Below are positions 43,481 to 54,274 of a stretch of DNA of 64,000 nt, one piece after another. The first letter of the stretch is position 1, and every line of letters begins with the position of its first letter. The notes below the pieces were generated by a model that worked only from the letters and a program-made list of their open reading frames with translations, made no database searches and was not told the DNA's origin. The stretch covers positions 661,001-725,000 of the forward strand of contig WAID01000007.1 in assembly GCA_016584495.1 (NCBI GenBank), given 5' to 3'. Position numbers and translations under genes: made by a program. The DNA is from Celoporthe dispersa. Taxonomy: Eukaryota > Ascomycota > Sordariomycetes > Diaporthales > Cryphonectriaceae.

Positions 43481-45111
43481 TCACGGCATGAACCTCACGG
43501 CTCTCGCGACCGGCCGCAGCTTGAACTTCTCCATGTTCCACCTGCTGCCCGTGGCATTTGCTTTCCCGTCAATATATCTCTGCTCAATCACCTCCAGGGT
43601 ATGGCCCTTCGTCTCGAACATGTACAGCGCGCACACCACCGTGCAGATGAAAGCCGAGCAGGCGAAGAAGTAGTATGCCCCAAAGGTCGTGCGGTCGATG
43701 AAGACGGGGGTCGTAAGCGCCACTATATAGTTTGCAATCTTTCCAGGCTGTCAGCCGACCTGTCACGGCGAGGAGGGGCTCACCAGAGAGAGGATCAAGA
43801 AGACTTACCCAGTTCGAGCACTGCCCCAGCGACGAGGCGCTGCTTCTCGTCTTTCTCGGCAGGCTCTCGACCAGAAAGGTCCGAAATGCAATCGCCCACG
43901 TCCCGTTGAAGACGATAGCAAAGAGGTAGATCGAGATGACCACCACCCACCGCCCCGCGCCGTGGCCCGGGTGCACGAGGTTGGCGGCATACATGGTCCC
44001 CATAACCAGCATCAGGATCGTGATCAGCGTCCCGCCCAGGATCGACGAGGTCCGCCGGCCCCATCTGTCCGCCCAGATGGTGGCCGGAACGGTGGTCGCG
44101 AGGATCACCAGGGACGACACGCCCGAGGCCAAGAAGTTGGCCTTGTCGCCCGACAGCCCCGCCTGTCGGAACAGGATGGGCGCGTAGTACAACACGCCGT
44201 CGATGCCGGAGAACTGCTGGAATGCCATGATGAAGCAGCCAAAGGCGGTGCGGGCCCGGAACGGCGCCGAGAAGGCTGCAGCAAAGTCCTGAAACGTCTG
44301 CATCAGCGAGTCCCAGACGGACCCGTCCGGGGCGTGCTCGAGGGCGGACGCGGAGCTGGCCAGCATCTCGCGCTGCTCCGCCTCGTCCAGGCCGAGAGCA
44401 GCAATGACCGCGCGTGCCTCCTCGGTCTTCCCCTTGGCCAGGAGCCAGCGGGGCGAGGGCGGCGTGAGCAGGTTCAGTGCCGCAAAGCCGAACGCGAGGA
44501 TCGAGGCGATCGCGATGGGCAGCCGCCAGGACGCAGAGTTGTTGATGCTGGCCGTGCCGTAGGACATGAAGAAGCCCGTCACCAGACCACAGACGAGGAG
44601 AAACTGCGGGACAGAGGTCATGGTCCCCCGGGCCGAGGCAGGCGAGATCTCAGAGACCTGGACGTACACCGTGGAGAGGAACAGACCCTGCCCTACGCCC
44701 TTGATCAGTCGGCCCGTGATGAACATGCCCAGGGCGACCGAGGAGCACTCGATGGCGGCGCCAATCCCGTATATCACCGCTCCGCTGACGATAAGACGCT
44801 TTCGTCCGTACTTGTCCGCCAGGATGCCAGCGAGGAGGGCTGCCAGGGCACCGGTCGGCAGGATGGACGAGACGATGACGCCTCGCGTAGTAGACGAGAT
44901 ATAACCCATCGTGACCTGGAACGAGGCCATGTCGGTCACGGACCCGATGGTGCCTGTGTCGAGACTGCTGCTGGTCAGCAGCTACTCTTGGTCTCTGCTT
45001 TCCCGAGCCAACCAAGACTTACCCAAAGAGCATAGCGATGAAAGATGTGGCGATGCTCGCCCTGATGTACAGAGGCTGAGCCTCGAGCAGTTGCATCATC
45101 CTGAGCCCCAT
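43481..45111 (-). CDS. MFS sugar transporter (SP family)
   Basis: Plasma-membrane sugar:H+ symporter or facilitator of the fungal hexose-transporter superfamily. Exons: 45023-45111, 43809-44964 and 43481-43738; introns have GTAAGT donors. 500 residues. Twelve helices are expected and family signatures are in order: GLDTGTIG in helix 1; LADKYGRKR in loop 2-3; GRLIKGVGQGL; SPRWLLAKGK after helix 6; FQQFSGIDGVLYYAP in helix 7; ADRWGRR in loop 8-9; and FETKGHTLEVIE after helix 12. The Leu in place of Tyr in the helix-1 motif and FETKG instead of PETKG are common in Pezizomycotina subfamilies. Substrate is not readable. It is divergently transcribed from the aldolase gene at 46329, which may share a promoter and a catabolic role. 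Confidence 0.92.
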
Positions 45112-46328
45112 TGTGAAAGAATATAGTATCCAATCTTTGTCACTTATGTGAGGTTTGGTTGTTTTTTTCTCGTTCTTTTTTTCTTTTCTCTTCCTTCTCG
45201 CATCAGCAGCAGAGAATACCGCAAGCAGCTATTAGAAGAAAGTCGTAAGATGCGTGCCGACTCTGCTTCTTTATGCATCAACGAGCCTGCTTTCTTGAGG
45301 CATTCGGTGGTTGTAAGATTGGTCTGCAGTGAGACGTACCGAGCCCAAAACCAATCTTTACCAACCAGTCCGCTCGCACTCCGCCGATATGTTCTCTGCG
45401 CGGATGGGTGGGGTCTTCGGCCCTTCTCTTCTCTGTCGGGCGGAGGACAGTCACCCTTGCGGAGGTGCCTCTTCAAGCATCGCCGCCAGTGGCGATACAC
45501 CCATCCATTCTGGTGCGCGCCTTTGGATCTCAAGAATGTCTTTCGTGGGCGAGCGACATGGTCAGCACGGTTCTTTCTCTCTCTCGCTCTCTCTCTCTTC
45601 TGATATCTGACATGATGAGGAAGATCCCTTGGTCCTTTGGGTGTGCTGGGAGGCGTTGAAGTCGTCCCCACCTTGTTCCGTAAAGGTGGATCATGGCCGT
45701 CGGCAATCGGTGGGCAGGCCTCCCGGATCTTGTGGCCGGGACACCCGGAGACCGCTCCGGCCCGGTCTCGCGCAGCACATTTACGCTTGTTGTGACTTGA
45801 ACCATCAGTATCGTGCCGGTGTTGACGAGTGGAGGGGGGTCACAATTACCTCGTTATCGTCAAGGAAAAGACGAGTGATGGCCCCTGCTGAAGAAGCTAC
45901 TGGCAAGGCCTGTCTGCCACGATGAGAATGAATGTCGTCTCGTAAGGCCAGGACCCCGGGATTGCCTTGTTCATGAGGTTTTATTTGCCATCATTCGTCT
46001 CGTTGCCAGAATTCGGAGGACTTCGTACCGGCAGGATGGTGCTGATGAGTGGTAGGATTTCACAAATCGTCATGCCGACGAGTCCACGGGTGTTCCCACC
46101 CCCGCCCCCGCAGTGTTCTGCCGTGACCCCGCCGTTGCTAAGCAGATCATTGCTCCACGACTCCCTCACTGCTCAAAGGTGGGAAACGGATGATTAGCAC
46201 CAGCTACAGCTGTGGTCCCGCTCATGACTCTTGGCTAACGACAGCGCGTTCCCTCGTTCGTAAATCGCCCGAGCTTCGACGACGGCTTCATATATGTAGG
46301 AAGAGGCGACCATCTCCTCCCCGTGACA
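45112..46328. promoter_or_regulatory. Shared divergent promoter: sugar transporter / aldolase
   Basis: 1.2 kb between two start codons facing apart. CT tracts at 45160-45200 and 45570-45600 and a C-rich tract at about 46088-46105 are seen. No ORF of interest and no operator assigned. Confidence 0.5.
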
Positions 46329-47477
46329 ATGACCTGCTCGCTGCAGCCGTTACGCCTGCCTTCCCGTTTGACCCTGTCTTGTTCCAGGGCCCGATACTCC
46401 GCTGTGCGCCTTCAATACTCTGGTTTTGTTTTGCGGAGATCATCCACAATGGCAGCGGCCACGGCAATGCAAAAGTCCAACAGGCTGCGGACAGCCTTTG
46501 CCGAGAGCAAAGGTCCCAGCTATGGGATCTGGCAGATGATGCCGGGGACCAACGTCTCCAGAGTTTTGGCAAGGGCCAACCCGGACTGGATCATGGTCGA
46601 CTGTGAGCATGGGAATATCGACGATGCCGCCATGCACGAGGCTATCCCGGCGATCGCCGCCTGCGGGGTGTCTCCATGTGTCAGGATTCCTGACACGCAG
46701 TCATGGATGATCAAGCGTGAGTGGGAAGAGTGCTCGGCCAGGGGTTCTCGACGGAGTATGCTGACCCTACGTCCCAGGCGCGCTCGATGCTGGTGCACAT
46801 GGGGTGAGACCCTCCCGCCCGAGGAGATAGATATGCTTGTGCATGTCAGGCCGCATGACTGACCAAGCCGGATGCAGATCCTGGTGCCGCTCATCAGAAG
46901 CGTGGATGAGGTCAAACAAGTCGTGGCCTCGGCCAAGTTCCCACCGCAAGGCCGACGGGGCTTCGGCTCGCCCATCGCGATGCAGAACTTCTCGCCCATC
47001 CCGTCCTTCACCGAGTATCTCCAGCAGGCTAACGATGCCATCCTGACAATGGTACAAATCGAGACCAGGGAAGCCCTTGAAGCGGTGGAGGAGATCGCGC
47101 CGCTCGTCGATGTCCTCTTCATTGGCCCCTTCGACCTCGGCAATAACATCGGGCATCCCATCATCAACGGTGACATGAAGCCCGAGCTCAAATCGGCCAT
47201 TGAGAGGATCCTGCAGGCCACCAAGGCTGCTGGCAAGAAATGCGGCATGTACGCCTCAAGCGCCGAGGAGGCAGCTGCGTGGGTTTATTATCCCAGAAGA
47301 TACTGAAGAAGAAAAAAAAGACCACCCAGCTGACAATCCCACAGGTACGGCAAGCAAGGCTTCGATATGATCAATGCCGGCACCGACCTGACGACGCTCG
47401 AATTTATCATGAAACAGTCAATGGCGATAGCGTCAGGATCGACGGGACCCGACAAGGGCAAAGGTTACGGGTCATAG
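46329..47477 (+). CDS. HpcH/HpaI-family class II aldolase (2-keto-3-deoxy sugar-acid type), probable mitochondrial presequence
   Basis: Metal-dependent retro-aldolase cleaving 2-keto-3-deoxy or 4-hydroxy-2-oxo acids to pyruvate plus an aldehyde. Fungal members include the L-2-keto-3-deoxyrhamnonate aldolase of the rhamnose pathway. Four exons: 46329-46716, a 26-nt microexon 46778-46803, 46878-47278 and 47345-47477; 948 nt gives 315 residues. Active-site features: catalytic His in DCEHGN (His94), Arg in CVRIPD, metal ligands Glu in VQIETREAL and Asp in FIGPFDLGNN, and the C-terminal QGFDMINAGTD. The first 40 residues before MAAATAMQ are Arg/Ser/Leu-rich without acids (SRLTLSCSRARYSAVRL). This looks like a mitochondrial targeting sequence. 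Starting at the second Met (46449) would give a cytosolic 275-residue enzyme of standard length. Both starts may be used. Confidence 0.88.
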
Positions 47478-47545
47478 GACACTATATCTGGGGGATGCAG
47501 AAGCTAGCTTCCCTTTTGTTGTTGGTAGACCTGTGAAGAATACTT

Positions 47546-47937
47546 CTAAGCCTCTTCAGCCTCATCCATCTTGGCCCTGACTTGATCAGGTGTGAGCCGG
47601 TGCATAAGCTTGAGGGCCTGAGAGGCAAGCTTTGGATCCTCTTCAGGCTCGCTAGCTCTACTGATGTGTATCTGCCTCGTGATGAGAATCATAACTTAAT
47701 ACCCCCAGACAGCCAAGGGGATCATCATTTTTCTCAACATACCACAGGAACATCAAAGTCGTACAAGTCTCTCCAGGCTTTGCTCTCAGGCTTGACAATG
47801 TCAACCTCCTTGAAAACAAAAGGCCGTGTGTCCCAGACATCTGAGAGGACAGACCGGGCTGAGACACAGAGGCCACAGTGCTCTCTGGTGAAGAGGGTAA
47901 TCCTGCACTGCTGCAGCAGCCTGTTTGTAAGGCGCAT
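47546..47937 (-). CDS. Glutaredoxin-like protein (YDR286C / DUF836 family)
   Basis: Small thioredoxin-fold protein of 106 residues. Two exons, 47743-47937 and 47546-47671, with donor GTATGT and acceptor GGCAG in phase 0. The active-site-like CGLC (Cys21, Cys24) follows beta-strand RITLFTREH. The cis-Pro element is in FDVPVIHIS at the exon junction. The C-terminus is a helix rich in Lys and Glu. It matches yeast YDR286C in layout, with a CxxC rather than the CPYC of classical glutaredoxins. The role is unproven, probably mitochondrial or cytosolic thiol redox. Its gene is tail-to-tail with the aldolase, only 68 bp apart, and head-to-head with lsm8. Confidence 0.85.
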
Positions 47938-48561
47938 TGGGGTTTGCTGCTCCCGAGGTTGCTTCTTCTGTCTACATGAAGCAGAAAGTCAACACATACT
48001 CGACATTTTCAGGGGATTTACTTGACCACGTTACCTATTAAGCCACTGCCGACTCAACCCTAAGCTGGTCTTTATGTATCCAAAGTAAACTTTTTGGGCC
48101 CTAAAAGGTAGGAATCAATCAAGGGAAAGTTATGGCTGAGGGCCGAGGGTGCTGGTCAGTTCTCAGGTGTCCCCTGCTGCTGACAAAATCCATCCCTTCT
48201 GTGAGGGCTCCACTGCTGCTGACCTGCAGGGGTACCTTTAGCGGCACAAACACCCCCTCCCCACCTAACCACTGCCAGTGGCAGCAGCTGTTGCAGGGGG
48301 GCTCAACTCACAGCGGGCATCTTGGAGCTTGTCGAGCACAACCAAAATTTCCCTGACCTTCTTCAACTACTATCACAACGTCAACTCGAGCCCACCTCTG
48401 CTGCTCACGCTTCATCCTTGCCACCCTCAAACCATTCTCGATCATAGCGGCCCCTTCTTTCTACAAAGTTTTGACAGTCTCATCCTCATAGTCGATATTG
48501 TCCTACAGCCCATCATTTACATCACAAATACGACATCAATACAACTTTGAAACTCCTCGAG
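47938..48561. promoter_or_regulatory. Divergent promoter between the glutaredoxin-like gene and lsm8
   Basis: 620 bp between divergent starts. It is pyrimidine-rich on the plus strand from 48340 to 48540 in front of lsm8. CTGCTGCTGAC-type words repeat at 48174 and 48212. No ORF supported. Confidence 0.5.
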
Positions 48562-48999
48562 ATGTCTTTGAACAACTATCTGGAGAGTATGTTCCCTTCT
48601 CACCTCACACCTTATGGGTCCTCACAACTGACTTTTCATAGAGAGGGTCTGCATCATTACTGCTGATGGCCGCACCCTAGTCGGCACCCTCTTCAGTGCT
48701 GATCACCAGACCAACCTGGTATGCATCTCTCTGCTTTTACCTCTATTCAATCCATGCGGGCGGAAGCCTGACCGAATTGTTCTAAATAAAAAAAAAAACC
48801 AAAGGTCCTTCAGAACGCGATCGAACGCGTCATACGCGAGCCCGAGGACGAGGAGCCCAGCCAGGAGGCCCAGCTCGGTCTGTACATTGTCCGCGGCGAC
48901 AACGTCTGCCTAGTCGGTCTGGTCGATGAGGGTCTGGACGATAGTATCGATTGGACCCAGGTTAAGGGTGCCACTATTGGCGGCGTCAAGCATTCCTAG
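48562..48999 (+). CDS. lsm8: U6 snRNA-associated Sm-like protein LSM8
   Basis: Nuclear ring subunit; LSM2-8 binds the U6 snRNA 3' end and supports splicing. Three exons: 48562-48586, 48642-48718 and 48805-48999; 297 nt gives 98 residues, the normal family length. Sm1 motif: KRVCIITADGRTLVGTLFSA followed by DHQTNLVLQNAIER. Sm2 motif: LGLYIVRGDNVCLVGLVDE. The first exon codes for only eight residues and a split codon (MSLNNYLE). The third intron acceptor is preceded by an A-rich rather than pyrimidine-rich tract (AACCAAAG). Confidence 0.96.
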
Positions 49000-49524
49000 G
49001 CCATCCATCGGTTCTTCCCACAGTGCGTGACAGTGAAGGGATTGCACGGGGTCTCGTCGGCTCTTCTGTCGGTGACATCGCCATGCGCGGCCGGGAGGTT
49101 GGAGAAGTATTGTGCAGTAGAGAGATACCCAGGGTCCGGGGCGAGCAGCTATGGTCTGGTTGACTGTGTGGCCTGCGGGGCGGGGGATCTGCTCTGGGAC
49201 GAGGCCTTGAGCGATCCAGGTTCAGCTGAACCCTGGCGCAGGAGTCCTCATAGCAGGTAGCGAGTTGGATGCATCTATTGGCGTGTCGGAGTTGGAGTAT
49301 CTGGCGTAAGGTGGCAACATCAGGGACAACCTCTCGATTCCATTTGATTTTTTATAGGGTGTTGGTATGCTACTTCTTCCTCCATTCTTGGTTCCTATTT
49401 GTGCCTAGGCTTCTTACTGACATCATGGCCTGCTTCGTGAGACCTCATCCGTAGCATGTGTACAAACGAGACCGGAATACCAATCGTCTGTCTCCCCCTT
49501 CTATGCATTTTCCCCGACATCTGT
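49000..49524. other. Convergent spacer, no gene seen
   Basis: 525 bp between the 3' ends of lsm8 and the nucleoside hydrolase gene; contains presumed 3' UTRs only. Confidence 0.5.
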
Positions 49525-51014
49525 CTATTCGAACATACGCTGCATCAAGAACTTCTCAAAGTACTCCTCACCCGGCGACCCAACGATCCTGTTGATCCTG
49601 TTCCCCTTCGTCCCATCCAGCCATGACATGTGATCACCCGGCGCCTCATCAAACTCCACGGCATCCAGCGGGTCCTCGGGGCTCGTCTTGATGATGCCCG
49701 CCCCCTCGTTCTCCTCGGGCTTGCTGATGGCCCTGCGATCAATGACATGCATGCCCAGCGTCCACTGGCCCCCAGTCTCGACCCGAATGTCTTCGGGCTT
49801 CGGCACTGCCTTCCACGCCGGGTCGTCGCGCGTCAGCATGTAAAAGACACACAGCGGGTCGTTCAGGTCGAAGCCCGGGTTGGCGCTGTCTCCGACGATG
49901 GACGCGATCTTGTCGAACGCCCCGAACATGAAGGTGGCCATCCACCGTGCGAGGGGACTCCCGGCGTCGACCTGTGGCTGGATCTGGGCGCTGAAGTACT
50001 TCTTGCTGAGGAGGTGCGTAGTGGTGATGTCGAGGGGGAAGAGGCTGAGCTTGAGCTGCCTGGGGAGCCTGGCCGGGTAAGGGCCGAGGAAGGACTTGCC
50101 CTCGAGGATCAGCGGCATGGTGGAGGAGGGCTTGGGTGACGTGAGGGCATAGACACGTGCCGCCGCGACGGTGTCGGCATAGCAGTTAAACTCGGCGGTG
50201 GGTGTGATGTTACCAGGCACGTGGACGGCTCCGCCCATGACGACCAGCTCCTTGACGCGCAGGAAGGTCTCTGGGTCTCGGCTGCCGCCAGCGCCACGTT
50301 GGTCAGTGGGCCGACGGCGACGATGGTGACAGTATCCTCGGGGCTCTCCTTGAGGATCCGAAGCATCTCCTTGTGTGCAAGCACTTTGGAGGCCGTGAAA
50401 TAGGATGAATACGTTGGCAGGTCGACAGAATCTGAGGTTGCGTGTGTGCCACCCTGATCGAATAGTGACCTCCATGTGTCTGCCGGTGAGAGATCCGGAT
50501 GCTGCTCCCGTCAGTAACAGCAAGTGTCGGTCCCCCCACCCCCGCCGGCCCCCTCTTCAGAACACAAGAGAGCAAGAAAGACGGCAAGAAGAACAGGCGT
50601 CAAAACTTACAGCCTCATGGACGCCGTGCAATCCATCGGCACCATGGAAATGGTCCGCCGCCAGGAGCTCATCCTGCAGGGGATGCTCAGCGCCAACAGC
50701 CACGACAGGCTTGGAGTGCCTCAGCGCCTCAAAGCCCTCGGCCCTGCCGGCCTGTTTCCGCCATGCGGTCTCCTTCTCCAGCACATGGAACAGCGCCACA
50801 ACGTTCCGCAGACAGCTGTGTACAACAAGAGGAGTGTCAGTGACCCAGGCGAGGAAGAGAAACAGAAAGAAGAAGAAAAGAGCCCGTTCCAGCCAATGGG
50901 CCCCTGTCTGCCGATGCCGTTCTTGCCGACCACGCGCGACATTGGTGTTTCATCCGGAAAATCGGGACGCTGGGTCACAGCAGGTGTGTACACCATGAGT
51001 CTAGCCTACACACG

Positions 51015-51048
<34 letters not shown>

Positions 51049-51279
51049 GTCTCTCTCTCTTGCTCACTCACCTCTGCAGAGGGACGTTTCCGTAGGTGAC
51101 GGAGATCATGGCCACCTCGAGCTCGTCTGGGCGCGCAGTGAGGGCGAGTAGCAGGGCGAGCATATCATCGACACCTGTTTGTGCGTTCGTTCAGCCGGCT
51201 GAGCGTCTGCAGCAGTGAGGATTTGTGGAGGTAGCTCACCTGGGTCGGTGTCGATTATGATGCGGTTCTTTGGAGCCAT
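49525..51279 (-). CDS. Inosine-uridine preferring nucleoside hydrolase, with a one-base frameshift
   Basis: Hydrolyses ribonucleosides to base plus ribose in purine/pyrimidine salvage (yeast Urh1-type). Exons: 51240-51279, 51072-51174, 50611-50815 and 49525-50501; about 442 residues when the frame is continuous. The Ca2+-binding signature DTDPGVDD is at residues 10-17, split over exons 1-2. Others are TIVAVGPLTNVALAAAE, VVMGGAVHVPGN and AEFNCYADTVAA, with the Asn/Asp ligands. NDPLCVFYML provides the final metal Asp. The C-terminus is longer than in bacterial enzymes. The last exon is 977 nt, one short of a multiple of three. The frame changes at 50273-50279 between AAAE and DPETFL, where one G appears to be missing. 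The second intron (256 nt) is full of CA/CT microsatellite. Probably functional in the organism. Confidence 0.9.
51008..51060. repeat. (CG)n(CA)n(CT)n compound microsatellite in an intron
   Basis: Contiguous CG, CA and CT dinucleotide runs lie inside the second intron of the nucleoside hydrolase gene (antisense: AG, TG, CG). Confidence 0.9.
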
Positions 51280-52978
51280 GATGGTTTGTTCTCCTTACAG
51301 ATGCCTGTTAAGTCTTCAGTAGTCAGCGAAAGAGCTCGGTAATAGAGACCATATGGAGTTTTTGTAGACGAAGTCCCCGCGCGAGTGCGCGCAGGAGCGC
51401 AGAGATGTGTGTGTGTGTGGCCTACATACCAACCAACAGCCGAGCGGGGTCTGTAACATGCAGGTGCGTTAGACAGCTACTTGCCTGACAATAATTTTAC
51501 AGATCTAGATTCCTGCAGATTGTACAAACAAGGTGATCAAACTCTCATGAATAGTGATGATTGCTTTGCTTGTGTGTAAGAGTTTCTTTCATGTCGAAAG
51601 TGTGTGTGCTATGGAAGAGCACCCGGCAGCTAAGCACTGAAGCGGCCCCGTCCACCAGAGAGCAACCGCGGCAATAAGGTCCATTTTTGATAGCTCATCG
51701 ATAAGAAACCCACTTAGATCCTCATTTAGAGCTTAGCAATCATGTAACTGCTAATTGGTGCTCGATTGAGTATCTGGGGTGTTTGGAATCTGTGAAAAGG
51801 CAGGGAGAAAAAAAGAAGAAAAGAAACGAAACCAGGACAATCAACCAGGAGGTGAGGCGGTAATTTCATCTCTCGGAGGAAACAGCTGATTTGATGTGGA
51901 GAGGGAAACATGTGCATGGCCTAGATAATATAGATACTGTGGTACCGAGACAGGACCTGCTTTGTGCTCTGTAGTGCTCCTGTCTCAGCCTTTTTTGTAT
52001 ATAGAATGAATTTACTCGGATTTACTCGCATGAACGCATGCATGCCCTTTCACCTCTGCAGCCCCAGATGACTGACTACATGTTCAACAGCTCAGCTTCA
52101 ATTTACGGAGTACTTCTGACCATACCCATACATTGAGTCCCTACACACTCACATCTTGGAGTTCCTCTGGGCACAGGAGATTATTGAATGCTCTGGGTGA
52201 AATATTGAGGTCTATGCAGTACTTAGTTAGACCGGCTTGATGCAGCAGGGTTTCCTCCAGAGCCCTGAGAGTGCAGGGGTTGGGGCGTTTAGCGTGGTTT
52301 ATCACTGCCACTTCGACCTACAATAGCTTTCCAATGGATCCGAGTCTCCACCGAACCGAATGGGCAACTGCTAGAGCTGCTTGATGCCACCTTTCATAAC
52401 CTCGCCTCGCCTCTCCGGTGACGAACCAGTACCACAACACACATCTTCTCTGATCCCCTTCCAAAGCCTGTTCAGCATCATTTACGCTCTTGAGTATTCC
52501 CCTGGCACTTCATCTGCACCTGTGGTCTTGGTGAAGGGAACAAAGTACCAAGTCTGGCTGCGAACAAACGCGTGAGGTCAGTGCCCCTGTCTAAGTCAGG
52601 TGAAGGTCGAGTCACTCTGCAGCAACAAATCAAACCACTATTAACCTCGTCCCAAATTCCCACCAAAGACACACTCTCTCTCTTTCTCCCCCGATTACCT
52701 CCAGCCACACCCACCCAACACCTAAGCGCTGACAGTCATTAACACCTTGGCAGATAGGCGTATTTTCTTCTCAGGTCAACCTCAAGACTCCTCGACATAA
52801 TCCAAACCCACCATCACGATCGACACCACCCCGATTGAAATCATCAACCTAGAAATCCGACCAGAGGATAAGACCTCGACAACCCCCGAGACATCTTTCA
52901 TCCCAACCCCATCTCATCCTCCCCACCTCTCTGCCTGTCTCCACGACGCTCCCTCTACCCCCTCCCAGCATCGTTACC
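51280..52978. promoter_or_regulatory. 1.7-kb divergent intergenic region
   Basis: Upstream of both the nucleoside hydrolase (minus) and the anchored charged protein (plus). 51480-52150 is comparatively AT-rich. 52640-52975 is a CT/CA-rich leader typical of a fungal 5' UTR. No gene supported. Confidence 0.5.
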
Positions 52979-54274
52979 ATGGGCAACCAAATCTCTAGTC
53001 TCGGCAACAAGACCGTGGTCGGTTGGGCCGTCATCTTTGTCATCGTGGCCTTCAGCGCCCAGCGATATGTGCAGGAGCAGAAGAAGCGCAAGTCGCTGAA
53101 ACCGAACCCCCCACGGTCAAGAGGCGCAGAGAGGCAGGTCAGCCAGCCCAAGAAAGACAACAAGGCAAAGCGACAACGGATGGAGAGCTTCGCTACCGAG
53201 GCCAGACAGGCCCAACCCAAGAGCTATGCCTCTGCTGCCACGCCAGCCGCGCAGCCCAAGCCCAGCAGCCGTGTCCCTGACGACGATGTCGACAACCGAG
53301 CCTTTGCGCAGCAGATGGCCCGCAACAAGGAGAGCAAGTTCGAGCAGAAGCAGGGACCGATCAAGCAGAAGCAGAAATCTATCAAGCAGTCAAAGGCCAA
53401 GGCCATCGGCGAAGAGCCCGAGGCCACAAAGGCATCTGCGCCTTCTTCTACCGGCGGCATCGATGCCGATGACGACCAGTCTTCCGTCTCGTCGCCTCCC
53501 GTGTCCGCTGCTGATGCCACTGGCGTCTCCGACATGCTCGAGCCTCAGGGATCTGGCCCCTCTGTCCTCCGCTTGACCGGTACCGAGGAGAAGCAGCCCC
53601 GGAAGCCCAAGCAGACCAGCGCCCCGCAGCCGGCCGAGACCAAGAAGCAGCGGCAGAACCGCAAGAAGAGAGAGCTGGAGAGGGCCGCGCGCGAAGAGGA
53701 CGAGAAGGAGCGCAAGGTCAAGGAGAATACCCAGCGCCGAGCCGCGCGAGAGGCCGAGGGCAGAGCTGCGAAGAATGGAGTCGCATTTGAGGCCGCCCAG
53801 AGAGCCAACGCGTGGGCAAGCAACATCACCAACGGCGACCCGGCCCAGAAGAGCGCCGCCGTTGCGGTCCAGCCCCTGGACACCTTCGACAGCACCTCGA
53901 AGACAGACGCCCCTGCCCCTCCTCCGACGAACGGCAAGCAGAACGGCAGCAAGACCGACTGGGCAGCGGAGGTCCCTTACTCGGAGGAGGAGCAGCTAGC
54001 CATGCTGCAGAAGCAAGACGAGGAGGATAACCAGTGGGTCTCGGTCAAGTCTCGCAAGAACAAGAAGACGAATGCCGGAGTGGCCAACAGCGAGTCCTCC
54101 GAGTCAGCCAACGAGGCCAGCGCGCCCGCCCCTGTCAAGTCCCAGCCGGCTCCGAAGACGAACGCTGCCGCCAGCAATGGACGGCCTCAGGTCCAGTCCA
54201 TGCCCACGCAGTCTTCTTTTGCTGCGCTGAGTGACGACGGCGCCGATCTTGAGGAGCAAGAGTGGGACGTCTGA
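52979..54274 (+). CDS. N-terminally membrane-anchored, highly charged protein, unknown function
   Basis: Intronless, 431 residues. One hydrophobic helix at about 12-28 (TVVGWAVIFVIVAFSAQRY) after a short MGNQISSLGN start suggests a signal anchor, probably ER or outer mitochondrial membrane (inference). The rest is low-complexity Lys/Glu/Ala/Ser. It includes a strongly helical basic-acidic stretch (QRQNRKKRELERAAREEDE, about 222-240), likely coiled coil. Short conserved-looking blocks are DWAAEVPYSEEEQLAMLQKQ and, at the end, SSFAALSDDGADLEEQEWDV. Such acidic-aromatic C-terminal peptides are typical ligands of other proteins. Similar fungal proteins exist, but I cannot name a characterised member. 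Gly2 after the initiator Met could be myristoylated (MGNQISS), also unproven. Confidence 0.82.
   Translation: MGNQISSLGNKTVVGWAVIFVIVAFSAQRYVQEQKKRKSLKPNPPRSRGAERQVSQPKKDNKAKRQRMESFATEARQAQPKSYASAATPAAQPKPSSRVPDDDVDNRAFAQQMARNKESKFEQKQGPIKQKQKSIKQSKAKAIGEEPEATKASAPSSTGGIDADDDQSSVSSPPVSAADATGVSDMLEPQGSGPSVLRLTGTEEKQPRKPKQTSAPQPAETKKQRQNRKKRELERAAREEDEKERKVKENTQRRAAREAEGRAAKNGVAFEAAQRANAWASNITNGDPAQKSAAVAVQPLDTFDSTSKTDAPAPPPTNGKQNGSKTDWAAEVPYSEEEQLAMLQKQDEEDNQWVSVKSRKNKKTNAGVANSESSESANEASAPAPVKSQPAPKTNAAASNGRPQVQSMPTQSSFAALSDDGADLEEQEWDV

Noticed and set aside
43962..45035. 357-codon plus-strand frame opposite the sugar transporter
   Set aside because: Arg/Gly/Asp-rich antisense shadow of the MFS gene.
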